Of a stretch of 64,000 bases of DNA, positions 1-11,457 are shown piece after piece (the stretch's first letter is position 1; each line of letters opens with the position of its first letter). The notes beneath the pieces are model-generated. The model worked only from the letters and a program-made list of their open reading frames with translations. It ran no database searches and was not told the DNA's origin. The DNA comes from Zelopaecilomyces penicillatus (taxonomy: Eukaryota > Ascomycota > Sordariomycetes > Hypocreales > Pseudodiploosporaceae). The stretch spans positions 3,782,001-3,846,000 of the forward strand of contig VCCP01000004.1 in NCBI GenBank assembly GCA_005765155.1, given 5' to 3'. A program made the position numbers and the translations under genes.

Positions 1-645
1 CCGGCGAAGTTGTATGTTCGTTTAATTTTGATCATGGCTGGCAGGTCTCTTTCGGGGTTTGGTTCTTGCGTATCGATAGCAGAATCGATGGGTTCGTCGT
101 CTGCTGTGCGTGCCGTCGCATCTTCAAGTGTTGTCGTCGTCTGCGGAGCGGTATTCCCAGGTCCTCCAGCCATCATCTGCGCCCAAACAGCATCCACATC
201 AATCGTGATCGGTTCGTTATTTGCGGCATATTTGCGTTCCTCTTTTCTACTTCAAGGTCAATAAAATACAAGAAACGCATCACATACGAGCACAGCCTTG
301 GGGGGGAACATACTCGGCTGCGCGTTGCCTCCTGGTCTTGACCAAACCGCCCTCCCCACCCTCGTCGTCATCGTCTGCAACTTTCCCTGCCTTGGTCTTT
401 GCTCTTTTCTGACGCCTCTTCCCCTTTTCTATAATCGCCTCGTCTCCAGAATTGTCATAGCCAGCCTCGTCGGCATTGGAATCGGCTTTCGGAAGTTTGC
501 GCTTGCTCGTCGCAGCTCCATCATCTGCATCATCTTCAGAATCTGAGGCATCGGAGGCAGGCTCTGGTGCGGCCTCTGGGGCGAAATCGGAGTCTGCAGA
601 GGATGCATAGTCGTCTTCGTCGTCTATGTTGGGGTCTGATGCCAT
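1..645 (-). CDS. SWC5: SWR1-complex protein 5 (Swc5, BCNT-C domain), partial at left edge
   Basis: Swc5 is a subunit of the SWR1 chromatin remodeller, which exchanges H2A for H2A.Z in the nucleus. The first exon (645 down to 314) encodes a very acidic, Asp/Glu/Ser-rich N-terminus followed by a basic patch (KGKRRQKRAKTKAGK), as is usual for Swc5. A 67-base intron (313-247, GTATGT...TAG) restores the frame to a second exon (246 to beyond base 1) that reads ...IDVDAVWAQMM... and then MIKIKRTYNFAG. That last stretch is the start of the conserved BCNT-C domain; the remainder lies outside the window. The start at 645 is the first ATG of the acidic frame. The coding sequence is complement(join(<1..246, 314..645)). 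I am confident of the family because of the acidic head plus the I-K-R-x-Y-x-F-A-G motif. Confidence 0.85.
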
Positions 646-1678
646 GTTGGCGGAGAATGGGAAATGTTGATGTTGGGTGAGGTTGGATCCAACTTTTCAA
701 TATTACAGTTGCGATACCAGATACCAGATGTGACAGCTCTGGGTTTGCTCGCAGCTCGTCCGAAAACGGGTTCTTAGTGATCAAGCAGCCAATCGCGCTG
801 GGTGGAAGGGTTTCAGGGCAACTTGCTTCGGTGAGTAATACCCCTGTAAGGCCAGAGCAGTACAGGGGTTTGGCCGGACACAGCGCATGCAAAGAGGTGT
901 CCAGCATAGAAGGCAGTCCACATCAATGTGTTGAAATCAAATATGCTACCAAGGCTGTATTTGCACCTCTGGGGATTGCATCAAAGTTTTTCAACATGTT
1001 TCGTTCCGTCTTGGTTACCATATTAACTAGGGCACTCCCTATCTGTTAGGGGTTCTTGGTGATTTTTGTTTCTACTGGCTGTTTAACGATCTAGAAACAA
1101 GTCTCTTGTAATTTCTATAGCTCTACAGGGTATGTGTCTGGCACTTCGTGCTTTTTAGCTTTTGGAATGACAACTTAGAGTGACAGGTTGAACGTGGCCA
1201 CCACAAGGAGAGCTTACTCCCCCCCATCAGAGTCTTACTTAGAAACCTCGTATATTCAGTAGTATCGTGCTTGGTCACAAGATGTGCCCTATGTATATCC
1301 TCCACGGTTTCATGTTCAACAATTGTCCCTCCCCCAAATATATGGATTGACTTAAATTTGGAAATTGGCAACTTCGCATCTCCACCACATGATAATTGTA
1401 TAGATAAGCATAGACGTCTATTCGAAGAGTTTGACGAAACGATTCATATATCTGGCTATCACTAGTAACTATTGCAGTGAAGATGAAAATGCAGCTCATC
1501 AAATTTCTAGGGAAATGTGGGCCTCGTCTTGGCTTTACCGTCGTTGCGATTGTATGTCTGGCTAGGTACAAGTAGGTGACTTGATTGAAACAGTGACGAA
1601 ATCCTAAACTCGCATCATCGCTTTCTTGGCCTACCTGCAATTCACATTCAACAGACGCCTCTCGCCCTTTGTATCACC
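646..1678. other. Intergenic region between divergent SWC5 and PhyH genes
   Basis: This 1.0 kb stretch separates two genes transcribed away from each other, so it should hold both promoters. Short open frames cross it, but none has a recognisable domain or good codon pattern. I see no RNA gene or repeat. Confidence 0.5.
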
Positions 1679-2620
1679 ATGGCCTCACCGCCTACCCCCC
1701 TCACAGAAGCGGAAAGGGAGCACTTTCGGGCTAAGGGATTTCTTCACTTGAAGAACTGTTTTACTCGGCAACAGGCCGATGCCATCACAGCAGATGTGTG
1801 GACTCGGCTTGGAATGAACCCCGCCGATAAGTCGACGTGGACATCCATGTGGACTAACATGCCTCACCACAAGTCTTTCGATGCCGCCCAATTTGCTCCA
1901 AAGGCATGGGCCGCTATTTGCGAGCTGTGCGGCGGCGAAAATCGAGTATCGCCGCACAGCAAGGAATGGCGAGATTCGTTGATAGTCAATCTGGGCACAC
2001 CCGACCTTGAGGGGGTGCAAATTCCGCCGCAGAACCTGGAAGGCTGGCATGTCGATGGCGACTTCTTTGTTCATTATCTTGATAGCCCCGAGCAAGGTCT
2101 GCTTGTCGTCCCTCTATTCTCAGACGTTGTACCGGGTGGTGGAGGCACTGTGATCTGCCTCGATGCGCTGCCTAAAGTTGCCCGACACCTCTTCGATAAC
2201 CCAGGCGGGGTGTCTCCGAGAATGGCGCCTCGCTGGCACCCGGACTTTGCCAAGGAGGATGACCTGCCATGGTTTCACCAAGTGGCACAATCCTGTAGTC
2301 GGTTTGTCGAGCTCACAGGGGACTGCGGCGATGTAATTCTGCTACATCCATTAATGCTTCATACGGTATCTACGAATCCACTCCGCCGGCCACGCTTCAT
2401 TACCAATCCACCCGTGTCCTTGAACGAACCATTTTTGTTCAGCCGACCTGATGGTAGGTACACCTTGGTGGAGCAAGCAACCCTCCGGGCGTTAGGCATG
2501 AACTCACTCGGCGGATGGAGAATTACGTCGCCGCGCGAGTTCATCGTGCCGGGGAGACTCAAGGCACAGGCGAAGATGAAGGAAGACGAGCTGAAGAGAA
2601 TAGGAAACGCAAAAAGGTAA
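1679..2620 (+). CDS. PhyH-family Fe(II)/2-oxoglutarate dioxygenase
   Basis: This intronless gene encodes a 313-residue protein of the phytanoyl-CoA dioxygenase (PhyH) superfamily, non-haem iron enzymes that couple 2-oxoglutarate decarboxylation to substrate hydroxylation. Visible motifs are the metal-binding HxD (GWHVDGDFF, His124 and Asp126), a distal His in LLHPLMLHT (probably His228), and Arg237/Arg239 downstream, one of which should bind 2-oxoglutarate. The length matches small fungal PhyH proteins. The start at 1679 sits in a CACCATGG context and is the first ATG of the frame. No signal peptide or peroxisomal SKL-type C-terminus is visible (it ends NAKR), so it is probably cytosolic. Neither neighbour points to a pathway, and the substrate cannot be told from sequence. 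Fumonisin- and mycotoxin-type PhyH enzymes share the fold, but nothing here supports a secondary-metabolite role. Confidence 0.82.
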   Translation: MASPPTPLTEAEREHFRAKGFLHLKNCFTRQQADAITADVWTRLGMNPADKSTWTSMWTNMPHHKSFDAAQFAPKAWAAICELCGGENRVSPHSKEWRDSLIVNLGTPDLEGVQIPPQNLEGWHVDGDFFVHYLDSPEQGLLVVPLFSDVVPGGGGTVICLDALPKVARHLFDNPGGVSPRMAPRWHPDFAKEDDLPWFHQVAQSCSRFVELTGDCGDVILLHPLMLHTVSTNPLRRPRFITNPPVSLNEPFLFSRPDGRYTLVEQATLRALGMNSLGGWRITSPREFIVPGRLKAQAKMKEDELKRIGNAKR

Positions 2621-3075
2621 AAACTGCTGTATCTGAAGTTGGTGTACAGGCTGCCAAGTGTGTGCTCGCTGTTTGCCAGTGCAGATCCCGCGCCCACTGA
2701 GATCCATGATATTAGCGTCTTTGATATGTCGGTGAAAGGGTGTGTGCGAAGTAGCCGATATATTCTTCTATGTAATATACCAACGTGTCAGTAGGAGAAT
2801 ACCTAGGACGCCAGTGCGCAATACGATATCGGATCCAAGTAGCCCTGCATTGAGACGAAACAATGTCGCTGATAATCAAGCATCTATGACTGTCTCCCCG
2901 CCCCGCAGAATAAGCCCCCAACGCACCTTGCCATCGTAGGTAGGTAGTGGCGTTGCGTTGTTTCGCTCGCCATCCCATAAAATTTCCTGCTCCCCCTCTC
3001 GCTGTCGCCCATCCGCTTTCTCCCTCTGCGACCGCTACTCTCAGCCATCATTACGTCTCCCCTATTCTTCCCACC
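2621..3075. other. Intergenic region, promoter of the WDR70 gene
   Basis: This 455-base gap lies between two genes on the same strand. The frame of the downstream gene stays open back to about 2947 but has no ATG there, only GTG. It probably contains the PhyH 3' end and the WDR70 promoter and leader. Confidence 0.45.
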
Positions 3076-4827
3076 ATGGCCGGCGACGATGACTACGAGG
3101 TGGAAGCGCCGGATCTGGCCGAGGACGACCCGATGAGAGCATTCCTGCCTACGTCGTTTGGGAAGAAATCCAAGGACACCGATATTGCTGCCCAAATTGA
3201 CCGAAGCCGCCGAGCGCCCGCACCGATCCTTCACGAACCGAAACCACATAGTTCAAGTCGGGGCCAGGATTCAAGTGACGACGACGACAACAACAACTCT
3301 GACAGTGATAGCGACAACTCCGACGATTCGGAAGATGAAGATGAGTTTCCTGTGTCGCACGAGCTTGTTCTGTCTACACAGGAGCGTGCCGTCACCACAC
3401 TTTCTCTAGACCCTTCTGGAGGACGGCTGGTAACAGGCTCACTGGACTGCATGGTTAAACTCCATGATTTTGCATCTATGACACCAACAACTCTTCGTGC
3501 CTTTAGAACTGTCGATCCATTTGGAACGAAGCGAGCAGCTGCAGCTGCAGAGTCGCACCCAATACACCATGTCGAATTCAACCCTCTATCAGGAAGCGTC
3601 TTCCTTTGCATTTCTGCCCACCCACAAGCAAGGATTATGTCGCGAGATGGAGAAATTCTGACGGAGTTTGTAAAGGGAGACATGTATCTGCGCGACATGC
3701 ACAACACCAAAGGTCATATTTCCGTCATCAGTACCGGGACATGGCATCCTACCGACAAGAACATTTGCGTCACAGCGGGTAGCGATAGTACACTCCGTAT
3801 TTGGGACATCAACAACAAACGTTCACAGAAGGAAGTCATTGTGTTCAAATCGAAGGCAGCCGGCTTGGCTGGACGTACCAAAATGACTGCTGTTGCATGG
3901 GGGAATCCAGCCCAAGGCGGGAACAATGTTCTCATTGGTGCCGCCCTGGATGGATCGCTGGTCATGTATGGCGGCAATGGCCCATTCTCACGGCCAGCTG
4001 CGGAAGTTAGAGATGCCCACAAGACCCAGACGTGGACAGGTGGCCTAGACATTTCCGCAGACGGTCGCATGGTTGTCTCAAGAGGCGGAGACGACATAAT
4101 TAAGCTGTGGGACACAAGAAAGTTTACCAAACCCCTTGTCAGCGTTAACCATCAATCTACCTCCGACCATTATCCCACGAGCAATATTCGATACTCGCCA
4201 AACTCGACTAGTATTATCACTGGCTCAGTAACTGGTCACCTCCACATCTTGAACCCAGGAAACCTTCAGCCAGAACACGTCACATCAATAACACCCGGGT
4301 CGCCTCTGATTACAGTTGATTGGCATCCAAAAATTAACCAAATTGTCACAGGCTCAGCAAATGCCGAAACGCATGTCCTCTATAATCCAACCATGTCTAG
4401 CCGGGGAGCAGTGGATGTAATGTCACGAGCACCGAAGAAACGCCACATTGACGACAACCCTAACCTCACCATGGATCCATATGCCGGCATGCAAGGAGAT
4501 TCTATCGTGACTCCAGGTGCCATGTCTGGCTCAAGGAAAGCCGGCGTTACGGTCTCGGGCAGGTCCAAGGATCCTCGGCGACCCCATGTGCCTCTGCAGA
4601 CGCCTTTCCAAAAGAACCAACCGGATGAGAAGCACATTGCTGAGAACATTCCCCTTGCGCGAATGCTGCACGAGGACCCGCGAGAGGCGCTGTTGAAGTA
4701 TGCTGACAAGGCCCAGAGTGACCCCATGTTCACAAAAGCGTGGAGTAAAACACAGCCCGAGACTCAATATGCCGAGCTAAGTGATGACGACGAGGGCGCT
4801 CCTGACAAGAAGAGAGCCAAGAGGTGA
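3076..4827 (+). CDS. WD40-repeat protein, WDR70 family
   Basis: The product is a 583-residue nuclear WD40 protein of the WDR70 family. In animals and fission yeast this family acts in DNA double-strand-break processing and histone H2B ubiquitylation. Seen here: an N-terminal FGKK motif (residues 28-31) typical of the family; an acidic Ser/Asp stretch around residues 65-95; then PVSHELVL followed by a seven-bladed repeat array with blades ending in WD-like pairs such as TLRIWDI and IIKLWDT. The C-terminus is charged and ends in a lysine/arginine-rich tail (DKKRAKR), a likely nuclear signal. I chose the ATG at 3076 because it has a strong CCACCATGGCC context and is the first ATG in a frame that is otherwise open further upstream. 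There are no introns. Confidence 0.85.
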   Translation: MAGDDDYEVEAPDLAEDDPMRAFLPTSFGKKSKDTDIAAQIDRSRRAPAPILHEPKPHSSSRGQDSSDDDDNNNSDSDSDNSDDSEDEDEFPVSHELVLSTQERAVTTLSLDPSGGRLVTGSLDCMVKLHDFASMTPTTLRAFRTVDPFGTKRAAAAAESHPIHHVEFNPLSGSVFLCISAHPQARIMSRDGEILTEFVKGDMYLRDMHNTKGHISVISTGTWHPTDKNICVTAGSDSTLRIWDINNKRSQKEVIVFKSKAAGLAGRTKMTAVAWGNPAQGGNNVLIGAALDGSLVMYGGNGPFSRPAAEVRDAHKTQTWTGGLDISADGRMVVSRGGDDIIKLWDTRKFTKPLVSVNHQSTSDHYPTSNIRYSPNSTSIITGSVTGHLHILNPGNLQPEHVTSITPGSPLITVDWHPKINQIVTGSANAETHVLYNPTMSSRGAVDVMSRAPKKRHIDDNPNLTMDPYAGMQGDSIVTPGAMSGSRKAGVTVSGRSKDPRRPHVPLQTPFQKNQPDEKHIAENIPLARMLHEDPREALLKYADKAQSDPMFTKAWSKTQPETQYAELSDDDEGAPDKKRAKR

Positions 4828-6080
4828 TGAGGCCCCGTACGGCAAACCATGTCATGATAATCCGTTATCGGGACACTACTACATCAATTCTTGATGGATG
4901 CCCAGTGGCTACAGTCCCAACGTATCTTTCTAGTCCTACAAGATCTAATCGCAGACGCCAACAATTACCAGAGATTGATTCATCCGTCCGTCAGCAGGGA
5001 CTCTGCCATAGGATACGTTCCATGGCACGGGGAGAGTATGGTAAATTTGGCCTTTTCTCGTCCATCTTTCTTCTTTACGTTGCTACCCAGGCCTAGCTTG
5101 CCATTAATATGTACTTTTAAATACGAGGTAGTTTTACAGGTAGTGAGGACACACCCCTGCAGTAAAGAGGGCCAGCTTCGATGCATAATTAATCCAACAC
5201 CCAAGTCAGGGGCGCGTCGTGCTGCAAACGCGAGTGCGCGCTGCCCGACTCTTCGTAGCCTAGTGCGATTATTAGTCACGTGAAATCCAATACAAACAGC
5301 GCTTTACCTAATGTGCTGTAAACGGCCCTCTTTTTTTGACAGCCTCAGGCGGCAGGATTCTACCTGCGCAGGGGCGTGCTGAAATTTACCGTGGGCAGCC
5401 GCCGCAGGACCGCACCAGCCATCACGCCGAATCTTGTCAGTTGTGTCTTCACCACTCCCCCATCATCAACCGGCCAGCGCGCATCCAAAAAATCGCCAGG
5501 TCCCTCGCAAACCATCGGCGTCCATCTCCAATCCTCGCCAACGTCGTGTTCCACGCGATTTTGCACGCCGCCCACGCTTGCGGCACCGGCCCCGACGCGC
5601 CGCGCCGCCATCCTCGCACTTTTTTCCCATTGCCTTACCTCTACGCCCCCTTGGCTCTCTGGTTTTGCATTTCGGAATCCCCCACGCTGCTTCTCACGCT
5701 GTCGCAAGGCTAGACTGCCGCGTCTTACACGCCCGGGACTCGACTTGTAAACCAGCATCTTTTTTTTTCTCTCTTTCCCCACGCGCCTACGCAACGTAGC
5801 GTCCTTCGTCTCGACGACATCTTTTTTTGTTGCGCATCAAGTTCTTGCCACATCCGACGCGATTCGTCCTGCTTTCGCATTCGCTCTGGTCTTTCGCTTT
5901 ATCATTTCCACCCTCTTGGGTGTCTGACCCCCGACAACGACGCTCTGCGAGGTTTCTCTCGCGCCGCGAGCCAATTTTAATCTCACAGAAACTACTCGAT
6001 ATGCTATATTTTGATTAGGGCTAGGCTGTCAATTTCATTGGGGTGTCGATTGCATTCCATTCCATCACCACACCACCGCC
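4828..6080. other. Long intergenic region and pyrimidine-rich leader of SNF2
   Basis: This 1.25 kb region precedes SNF2. From about 5336 to 6010 it is rich in C and T with several overlapping open frames, which reflects composition and not coding. T-tracts occur at about 5760 and 5821. It probably contains a long 5' leader. I see no independent gene. Confidence 0.45.
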
Positions 6081-9000
6081 ATGGCTTCCGTGCAAGCTCC
6101 CCCTGCGGTTCAGCATCCCGGGGCTCCAATGCCCACGGGTGCGACGAAGCAACAGGCGGAAGAAGTCTTCAGGGTATGCTTTCATGTCACCAAATGACGC
6201 GGTCTTCTATGGCCTTTAGTGGAATATCCTGGGACCTCATTACTGACATGTCCACAGAAACTGAAGCAGATGAAGGAGCAGGGCGTTCCCTCCAACGATC
6301 CCGAGTATATCAAAGCATCACAGTTTTTGATGAACTTTCAACAACAGCACACAATGCGACGGAATCAACAACAATATTTACAACAGCAACAGCAACATCA
6401 CCTCATGCAGCAGCAACAACAACAGCAGCAGCAGATGCGAAATGCAGCAAATGGCGCGGTCAATGGTGCGCAAACAGTCCAACCGCAGCAAAGCGCACCT
6501 ACAACGACGCGATCTCCTTCTGGCTCTCTCAGTGCCTCTGCAATGCCCAGCCAGGCACCTACCAGTGCAACCCCCGGTGCCCCATCCGCAACGGGCTCTT
6601 CTAGCCACTTCACCCAACAACAACTTGGACTGTTGCGGCAGCAGATCCACGCCTTTAAGCTACTGGGGAAGAATGCAGGTGTTTCCGCGCAACTTCAACA
6701 GGCCATCTATCATCAGCGGCAACGTCGTCAAGCTGCGGCGTCGGCTGAATCTGCTCAGGTTACGCCAGTGAAGACCACTCCAGTTGGAGCTGAGCCCGCG
6801 AAGAGCACGCCTAATGGAACAGAAGCGTCAGTGCAGGAAGACTCTTCAGCTCACCCAAAAGCCCATACCTACAAAACAGTCAAATCCCCGTATGGTACAA
6901 GTATGATCAGGCCACAGATCAAATATTTTGATCATGCTCAACGGAAAAACCGTTGGTTCATTCCAGGCGTTTTCCCCACTGGAATTGACTTTGATCATCT
7001 CAGGTATGAAAGGGAGGTTATCGTCTTCAACCGTATGAGCCAGCGGTACTCGGAGTTGAAGGAGTTGCCAGCAAATATGGCTCATTGGGATACGGCAAAA
7101 GAAAATGTGGAGGTTGATGATTCCCTGAAAACAAGGGCCATCATCGAGATGAAGAGCCTTGCGCTGTATGCCAAACAGCGAGCACTTCGAGAAAAGATTG
7201 GGCGGCAGATGATGCATTACGACAATCTGGCTATGACCACAAACCGAACTAACTACCGTCGCATGAAGAAGCAAAATGTTCGCGAGGCTCGCATCACCGA
7301 GAAGCTAGAGAAACAGCAGCGTGATGCTCGCGAGCATCGTGAAAAGAAGAAGCACACTGACTTCTTGCGTGCCATCTATAATCACCGGACCGAGATTAAT
7401 GAGACCGCCGCTGCTCAAAGGAGCAAGTCGCATAAGCTCAGTCGTGTCATGTATTCCCACCACTTCAATATTGAAAAGGAAGAACAGAAGCGCATTGAGA
7501 GAACGGCCAAGCAACGTTTGCAGGCCCTCAAGGCCAACGATGAAGAGGCGTACCTGAAACTTCTTGACCAGGCCAAGGATACCCGTATTACCCATTTGCT
7601 CAAACAGACCGATGGCTTCTTGCACCAGCTCGCCTCATCTGTCAAGGCACAACAGCGGCAAGCGGCTGAGCATTATGGTACAAATATTGAAGAGTTTGTT
7701 GATGATGAGAGCGAGCTTGAGGATGAGGAGAGCACTAAGAAGATCGACTACTACGCCGTGGCGCATCGCATCCGAGAGGAAGTCACTCAGCAAGCAGACA
7801 TGCTTGTTGGAGGTAAACTCAAGGAGTATCAGGTGAAGGGCTTGCAGTGGATGATTTCGCTTTACAACAATAATCTCAACGGTATTCTGGCCGACGAGAT
7901 GGGTCTCGGTAAAACCATTCAAACGATCAGTCTGATCACCTACTTGATTGAACAGAAGCAGCAGAGAGGCCCTTACCTCGTCATTGTTCCACTGAGTACA
8001 CTGACGAATTGGAATCTCGAGTTTGAAAAATGGGCTCCGTCAGTATCACGAATTGTGTACAAAGGACCCCCGAATACACGTAAATTGCAACAAGACAAGA
8101 TTCGACAAGGCAATTTCCAGGTTCTTCTGACAACATACGAATATGTTATCAAGGATCGACCCATTCTCAGCAAGATCAAGTGGTTCCATATGATTATTGA
8201 TGAGGGCCACCGTATGAAGAACACCCAGTCCAAGCTCACTGTTACAATTCAGCAATATTACATCACTCGTTTCCGACTTATTCTTACCGGTACTCCCCTT
8301 CAAAACAATTTATCAGAGTTGTGGGCTATGCTTAACTTTGTCTTGCCAAACATTTTCAAATCCGTCAAAACGTTTGATGAGTGGTTCAACACTCCGTTTG
8401 CCAACACTGGTGGCCAGGACAAGATGGAGCTGACTGAAGAAGAACAGATTCTTGTCATTCGTCGTCTGCATAAGGTCTTGAGGCCTTTCTTGCTGCGTCG
8501 TTTGAAGAAGGATGTGGAGAAGGATCTGCCCGACAAGACAGAGAAGGTCATCAAATGCCAGTTCTCTGCCCTGCAATCGAAACTTTATAAGCAAATGGTC
8601 ACACATAATAAGCTCGTTGTTGGCGATGCGAAGGGTGGTAAAACTGGAGCCCGAGGCTTGAGCAACATGATTATGCAACTGCGAAAGCTCTGTAACCATC
8701 CCTTCGTCTTCGACGTGGTCGAGAATGTCATGAATCCAATGAACATCAGCAATGACATGCTGTGGAGAACGGCAGGAAAATTTGAGCTTTTGGATCGAAT
8801 CTTGCCCAAGTACAAAGCAACTGGTCATCGTGTTTTGATGTTCTTTCAAATGACAGCCATTATGGATATTATGGAAGACTATTTGCGTTATCGACAATAC
8901 GAATTTATGCGTTTGGACGGCACGACAAAATCAGATGAGCGATCGGATCTTCTCCGAGACTTCAACGCGCCGGATTCCAAGTACTTCATGTTCTTGCTCT

Positions 9001-10522
9001 CTACTCGTGCTGGTGGATTGGGTCTGAATTTGCAAACTGCAGACACTGTCATCATTTATGATTCGGATTGGAATCCCCATCAAGATTTGCAGGCCCAGGA
9101 TCGAGCCCATCGTATCGGCCAAAAGAATGAGGTGCGAATTTTGCGTCTCATTAGTTCGAACTCTGTAGAAGAGAAGATTCTAGAGCGAGCCAGGTTTAAG
9201 TTGGACATGGATGGCAAAGTCATTCAAGCTGGTCGCTTCGACAACAAGTCATCCGAGACAGACCGAGATGCCATGCTTCGGACACTCTTGGAAACTGCCG
9301 ATTTGGCTGAGTCAGGCGAGCATGAAGAGATGGAAGATGACGAATTGAACATGATGCTGGCTCGTAATGATGAGGAGATTGCTATTTTCCAGAAAATCGA
9401 TGAGGAAAGACAAAAAGACCCCATTTATGGCACAGCATCTGGTAACAAGCCAAAACCTCGTTTGATGGCTGAGAACGAATTGCCCGACCTCTACCTCGAC
9501 GAAAGGAACCCTATTGAAGATGATACTGAAGAGATGGTGCTCGGCCGTGGTGCTCGTGAGCGTACCAAGGTCAAATATGACGACGGTTTGACGGAGGAAC
9601 AGTGGTTACTGGCTGTGGACGATGATGAAGATTCACCAGAGGCGGCTGCAGCCCGCAAGCAGTCAAGACGGGACAGAAGGGACCAGAATAAGTTGAAAAA
9701 GATGGCCATCATGAACTCCATGGACAATTCCCCTGTTCCCAGTCGTGCCAGCACAGAGGAGATTGAGACACCAAAGAAACGTGGCCGCAAGCCCAGCGGC
9801 AAGATCGACAAGCGAAAAGCTGAGGACGGCGATGATGAGCCGCCGGCGAAAAAGCGACGCGGACCGCCAGGCAGGTCAGGCAAGGTAGCCGCTTCCGGCA
9901 GCGATTCACGGCTGAGTTCCCGCCAGCGAGAAATTCTGCAAAAGAGCTTGCGGTCGATATATGATGCTCTCATGACCCTCGAGGTGGATGATATCGAACC
10001 TCCAGCTGAGGACGACGAATCAGACGCAGGCAAACGTCTCATTATTGGACCGTTTGTCAAGTTACCCCCAAAACGCGATTATGCGGACTACTACGTAATT
10101 ATTCAGACGCCAATCTGCATGAACAACATACAAACACGTATAAAAAAAGAGGAATACGCCTGTCTTGGTGATATGCGCAAGGACTTTAGCCTTCTGATCC
10201 GCAATTGTCAAACGTACAACGAGGATGGCAGTATCTTGTATCAAGATGCAAAGACTATGGATGTAAGTTGAACCATTATTAGCACTACACGGCTACATTT
10301 TTCTAACTTGACCTTTAGGAATATTTTACGAAGAAGTATGAAGAAGCGTTGGAGACTCATCCGGAGCTCCAGGAGTTGGAAGATGGCGGAAATTCAGGAT
10401 CCGCAGCACCTTCGGGGAGCGGTGGTACGCCTCAACCTAGCGGGACGCGAATTAAAATAATATCCAGTGCTGCCCGGGAGGCGAATGGAGTACGTTCCGC
10501 AGCCCAAAGCGACGAAGATTGA
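6081..10522 (+). CDS. SNF2: SWI/SNF chromatin-remodelling ATPase Snf2/Brg1
   Basis: Snf2 is the catalytic ATPase of the SWI/SNF complex, which slides and evicts nucleosomes. Three exons are proposed: 6081..6173, 6258..10262 and 10319..10522, giving 1433 residues with all junctions in phase. Domains in order: glutamine-rich N-terminus; QLQ domain near residues 150-168; a basic HSA-like helical region around 340-450; the SNF2 ATPase lobe with DEMGLGKT (Walker A, about 577) and DEGH (about 679); the helicase C lobe with RAGGLGLNLQ and QDRAHRIGQ (about 886-986); a SnAC-like stretch; a basic AT-hook-like segment (KKRGRKPSGK); and a C-terminal bromodomain (about 1260-1385). That order marks SNF2/STH1 and not ISWI or CHD. 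The first exon is short and begins CCATGGCT. The last intron falls inside the bromodomain. Whether it is closer to yeast Snf2 or Sth1 cannot be told, since filamentous fungi usually carry one. Confidence 0.95.
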
Positions 10523-11453
10523 GAGGATGCATCGGTTGAAAAGCAGACAATTTATCTACGGTAATGGGGTTATGCGCGCCTTCAGGGACTTTTTATCATG
10601 CGATCGGATACATGGCGTTGGGAACGGCATTGCAGGCACATGCTGCGGGCGATGTTGCAACGCAAAACTGGAGCATTGCGTTTTGGCAATCGCTGTCTTT
10701 GACTAATCTGCCACCGCAATTGCATCATGAAAAGGGTACCAGATCGGTGAGGGGAGGGGGAAATGCCTCTTGAGAGCGGCTTGTTTTAATGATATATATT
10801 ACCAGGCGTTTGGTGGGAAGGCGTTCGATTAGTATGTACTCGAGCCCAGGGACGGTGACGGAAGGATTGAAGTTGACGCCAAATGACCAACCATGCGATA
10901 AAGAGGCGTGTGGCTGGGGATGGGTTCTCTTGGTTGAGCAGAGCTGCCTCGTCAATGAAAGCGCCGAGTAGGCTGTCTTTCTGCTCTGCTCTTGACCTTT
11001 GGCGAATGTCTAAATAACTAAGTAAAAATGTACTTTAATAGACGTCTATATGGACAAACGACTACAAAAATCACAAGACATTGTGCAGCCATGCAGGGAT
11101 TTTACAATAGTGCTTCTTCTGATGTGAGACTTGCTTAAGTAGTGAGGAGATAACTAACTGGGGATGGTACTGTGATGGATGCTATTTTGGTGTTGAAAGT
11201 TATAGAGGCTGTGATGGTGGTGTCCAAGGTCACGCTCAAAGAAGGTAGACACATGATGGTGGCCACAGTACACAGTAGGTAATTACACAAAGGCAAGATT
11301 TCGCCACTGGCGGCAAAGAGAGCTCCATTACACATTGCACACATCAACTGCCTAATTAGCACGTTAATTTCGTCTGGCCGTTATCAACATCTGCGATACT
11401 CAACGTCTTTTATTTATCTTTCAAATACATCAACTCCAGCAAATGGTGGCAAT
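10523..11453. other. Intergenic region downstream of SNF2
   Basis: This 0.93 kb gap holds the SNF2 3' end and the promoter of the hydrolase gene. No domain, RNA or repeat is recognised in it. Confidence 0.45.
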
Positions 11454-11457
11454 ATGA
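11443..11457 (+). promoter_or_regulatory. Minimal upstream ORF overlapping the hydrolase start codon
   Basis: ATG GTG GCA ATA TGA encodes four residues. Its stop codon overlaps the main ATG (ATGA at 11454-11457). Such stop-start overlaps can make translation of the main frame depend on leaky scanning or re-initiation. It matters only if transcription starts upstream of 11443, which is not shown. Confidence 0.4.

Noticed and set aside
2947..3075. Longer N-terminus for the WDR70 protein
   Set aside because: The upstream frame begins with GTG and lacks an ATG; the 3076 ATG has strong context and starts the conserved sequence.
5336..5800. Three overlapping open frames upstream of SNF2
   Set aside because: All frames open together in a C-rich pyrimidine stretch, the sign of composition bias in a leader, not of a gene.
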